A DNA stretch of 6,061 bases from the NCBI GenBank assembly GCA_018695965.1, contig JABHQB010000102.1, positions 1-6,061 on the forward strand, read 5' to 3'. The position numbers and the translations under genes are program-made. Position 1 is the stretch's first letter. The number at the start of each line of letters is the position of its first letter. This DNA comes from Flavobacteriales bacterium. GTDB lineage: Bacteria > Bacteroidota > Bacteroidia > Flavobacteriales > BACL11. Below are positions 5,084 to 6,061 of this stretch, one piece after another. The notes beneath the pieces were generated by a model that worked only from the letters and a program-made list of their open reading frames with translations, was not told the DNA's origin and did not search any database.

Positions 5084-6061
5084 ATGGCAAAAGAAAATTT
5101 TAATCGTACCAAGCCACACTTAAATATTGGTACAATTGGTCATGTTGACCATGGTAAAACTACTTTAACTGCTGCAATTACTAAAGTTCTAGCGGAAAAA
5201 GGTGGCACAGAAGTTCGTGATTTTGAATCTATTGATAATGCTCCAGAAGAAAAAGAAAGAGGAATTACAATTAACACTGCTCACGTAGAATACGAAACAG
5301 AAAATAGACATTATGCACACGTAGACTGTCCAGGACATGCTGATTATGTAAAAAACATGGTTACTGGTGCTGCTCAGATGGATGGAGCAATTTTGGTTTG
5401 TGCTGCAACTGATGGTCCTATGCCTCAGACAAGAGAACATATCTTATTAGGAAGACAAGTTGGTATTCCTAGTATGGTTGTGTTTCTGAACAAAGCTGAT
5501 ATGGTTGATGATGATGAATTACTTGAACTTGTTGATATGGAAGTTAGAGAATTATTATCTTTCTATGATTATGATGGAGATAATACTCCTGTTGTTACTG
5601 GTTCAGCTCTTGGTGCATTAAATGGAGAAGCTGAGTGGGTAACTAAAATTGATGAATTAATGGCTGCTGTAGATTCTTATATACAGGAACCAGTAAGAGA
5701 AAATGAAAAACCATTTTTAATGCCAATTGAGGATGTATTTACAATTACTGGTAGAGGAACTGTAGCTACTGGTAGAATTGAAACTGGTGTAGCAAATACT
5801 GCTGACGCTGTAGATATTATTGGTATGGGAGCTGAGAAATTAGCTTCTACTGTTACTGGTGTTGAGATGTTTAGAAAGATTTTAGATAGAGGAGAGGCTG
5901 GTGATAACGTAGGTATCCTACTAAGAGGAATTGAGAAAACGGATATTAAAAGAGGTATGGTAATTTGTAAGCCTGGATCTGTTACTCCTCATACTAAATT
6001 TAAAGCTGAGGTGTATATTTTGAAGAAAGAAGAGGGTGGAAGACATACTCCCTTCCACAAC
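5084..6061 (+). CDS. tuf: Elongation factor Tu, N-terminal part (runs off window)
   Basis: The GTPase that carries aminoacyl-tRNA to the ribosomal A site. The first 326 codons are present and open to the last base; the family has about 395 residues, so roughly 70 are missing. The start is the ATG giving MAKENFNRTKPHLNIGTIGH. GTP-binding motifs are complete: P-loop GHVDHGKT (19-26), switch I RGITI with Thr62 (59-63), DCPGH with the catalytic His85 (81-85), NKAD (136-139) and GSAL (173-176). Domain 2 begins near residue 210 (FLMPIEDVFTITGRGTVATG region), and domain 3 near 305. It follows four tRNA genes, the same arrangement as E. coli tufB, and is probably co-transcribed with them. Codon choice is strongly A/T-biased, with AGA for nearly all arginines. 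Confidence 0.97.
   Translation, partial: MAKENFNRTKPHLNIGTIGHVDHGKTTLTAAITKVLAEKGGTEVRDFESIDNAPEEKERGITINTAHVEYETENRHYAHVDCPGHADYVKNMVTGAAQMDGAILVCAATDGPMPQTREHILLGRQVGIPSMVVFLNKADMVDDDELLELVDMEVRELLSFYDYDGDNTPVVTGSALGALNGEAEWVTKIDELMAAVDSYIQEPVRENEKPFLMPIEDVFTITGRGTVATGRIETGVANTADAVDIIGMGAEKLASTVTGVEMFRKILDRGEAGDNVGILLRGIEKTDIKRGMVICKPGSVTPHTKFKAEVYILKKEEGGRHTPFHN

Noticed and set aside
5189..5440. Minus-strand 83-codon frame within tuf, rich in Ser, Cys and Phe
   Set aside because: It is antisense to the conserved EF-Tu GTP-binding domain; its composition reflects reverse-complemented A/T-rich codons.

Overview
This window is ordinary core genome of an AT-rich Bacteroidota, most likely a member of the Flavobacteriia or a close relative. 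Three things point there: promoter elements of the TAnnTTTG type, start codons without Shine-Dalgarno sequences in A/T-rich leaders, and protein versions typical of that phylum (bS21, XerC, HPF, acyl-CoA dehydrogenase). I cannot name a genus. Every gene I can support lies on the + strand. I see no mobile element, CRISPR array, pseudogene or anti-phage system.

Region 1 (1-3060) is a tightly packed run of four genes: the C-terminal part of an AGCS-family sodium:alanine/glycine symporter cut by the window edge, a membrane-anchored helix-hairpin-helix (ComEA-like) protein, adenine phosphoribosyltransferase (apt), and an acyl-CoA dehydrogenase. The junctions are a 1-nt overlap, a 23-nt overlap and a 1-nt gap, so these genes are probably co-transcribed and partly translationally coupled. 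Their functions (amino-acid uptake, DNA binding, purine salvage, acyl-CoA oxidation) do not form one obvious pathway.

Region 2 (3061-4540) begins with a clear TAnnTTTG promoter for rpsU (bS21). A hairpin plus T-run follows rpsU and ends exactly at the start codon of a Xer-type tyrosine recombinase gene. A short-form ribosome hibernation factor gene (hpf) lies 12 nt downstream of the recombinase and is probably in the same operon.

Region 3 (4541-6061) is a translation operon. A TAnnTTTG promoter is followed by four tRNA genes, Thr(UGU), Tyr(GUA), Gly(UCC) and Thr(GGU), and then by tuf (EF-Tu), which runs off the end of the window. The tRNA order and anticodons match the E. coli thrU-tyrU-glyT-thrT-tufB arrangement. 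Regions 2 and 3 together bring protein-synthesis functions side by side: bS21 for the 30S subunit, HPF for ribosome storage, tRNAs, and EF-Tu, which delivers those tRNAs.

I find no previously undescribed system. The points most worth a second look are the bS21 tyrosine linked to anti-Shine-Dalgarno sequestration, the terminator abutting the recombinase start, the deep conservation of the tRNA-tuf array, and a mismatch in the T stem of the first tRNA-Thr.
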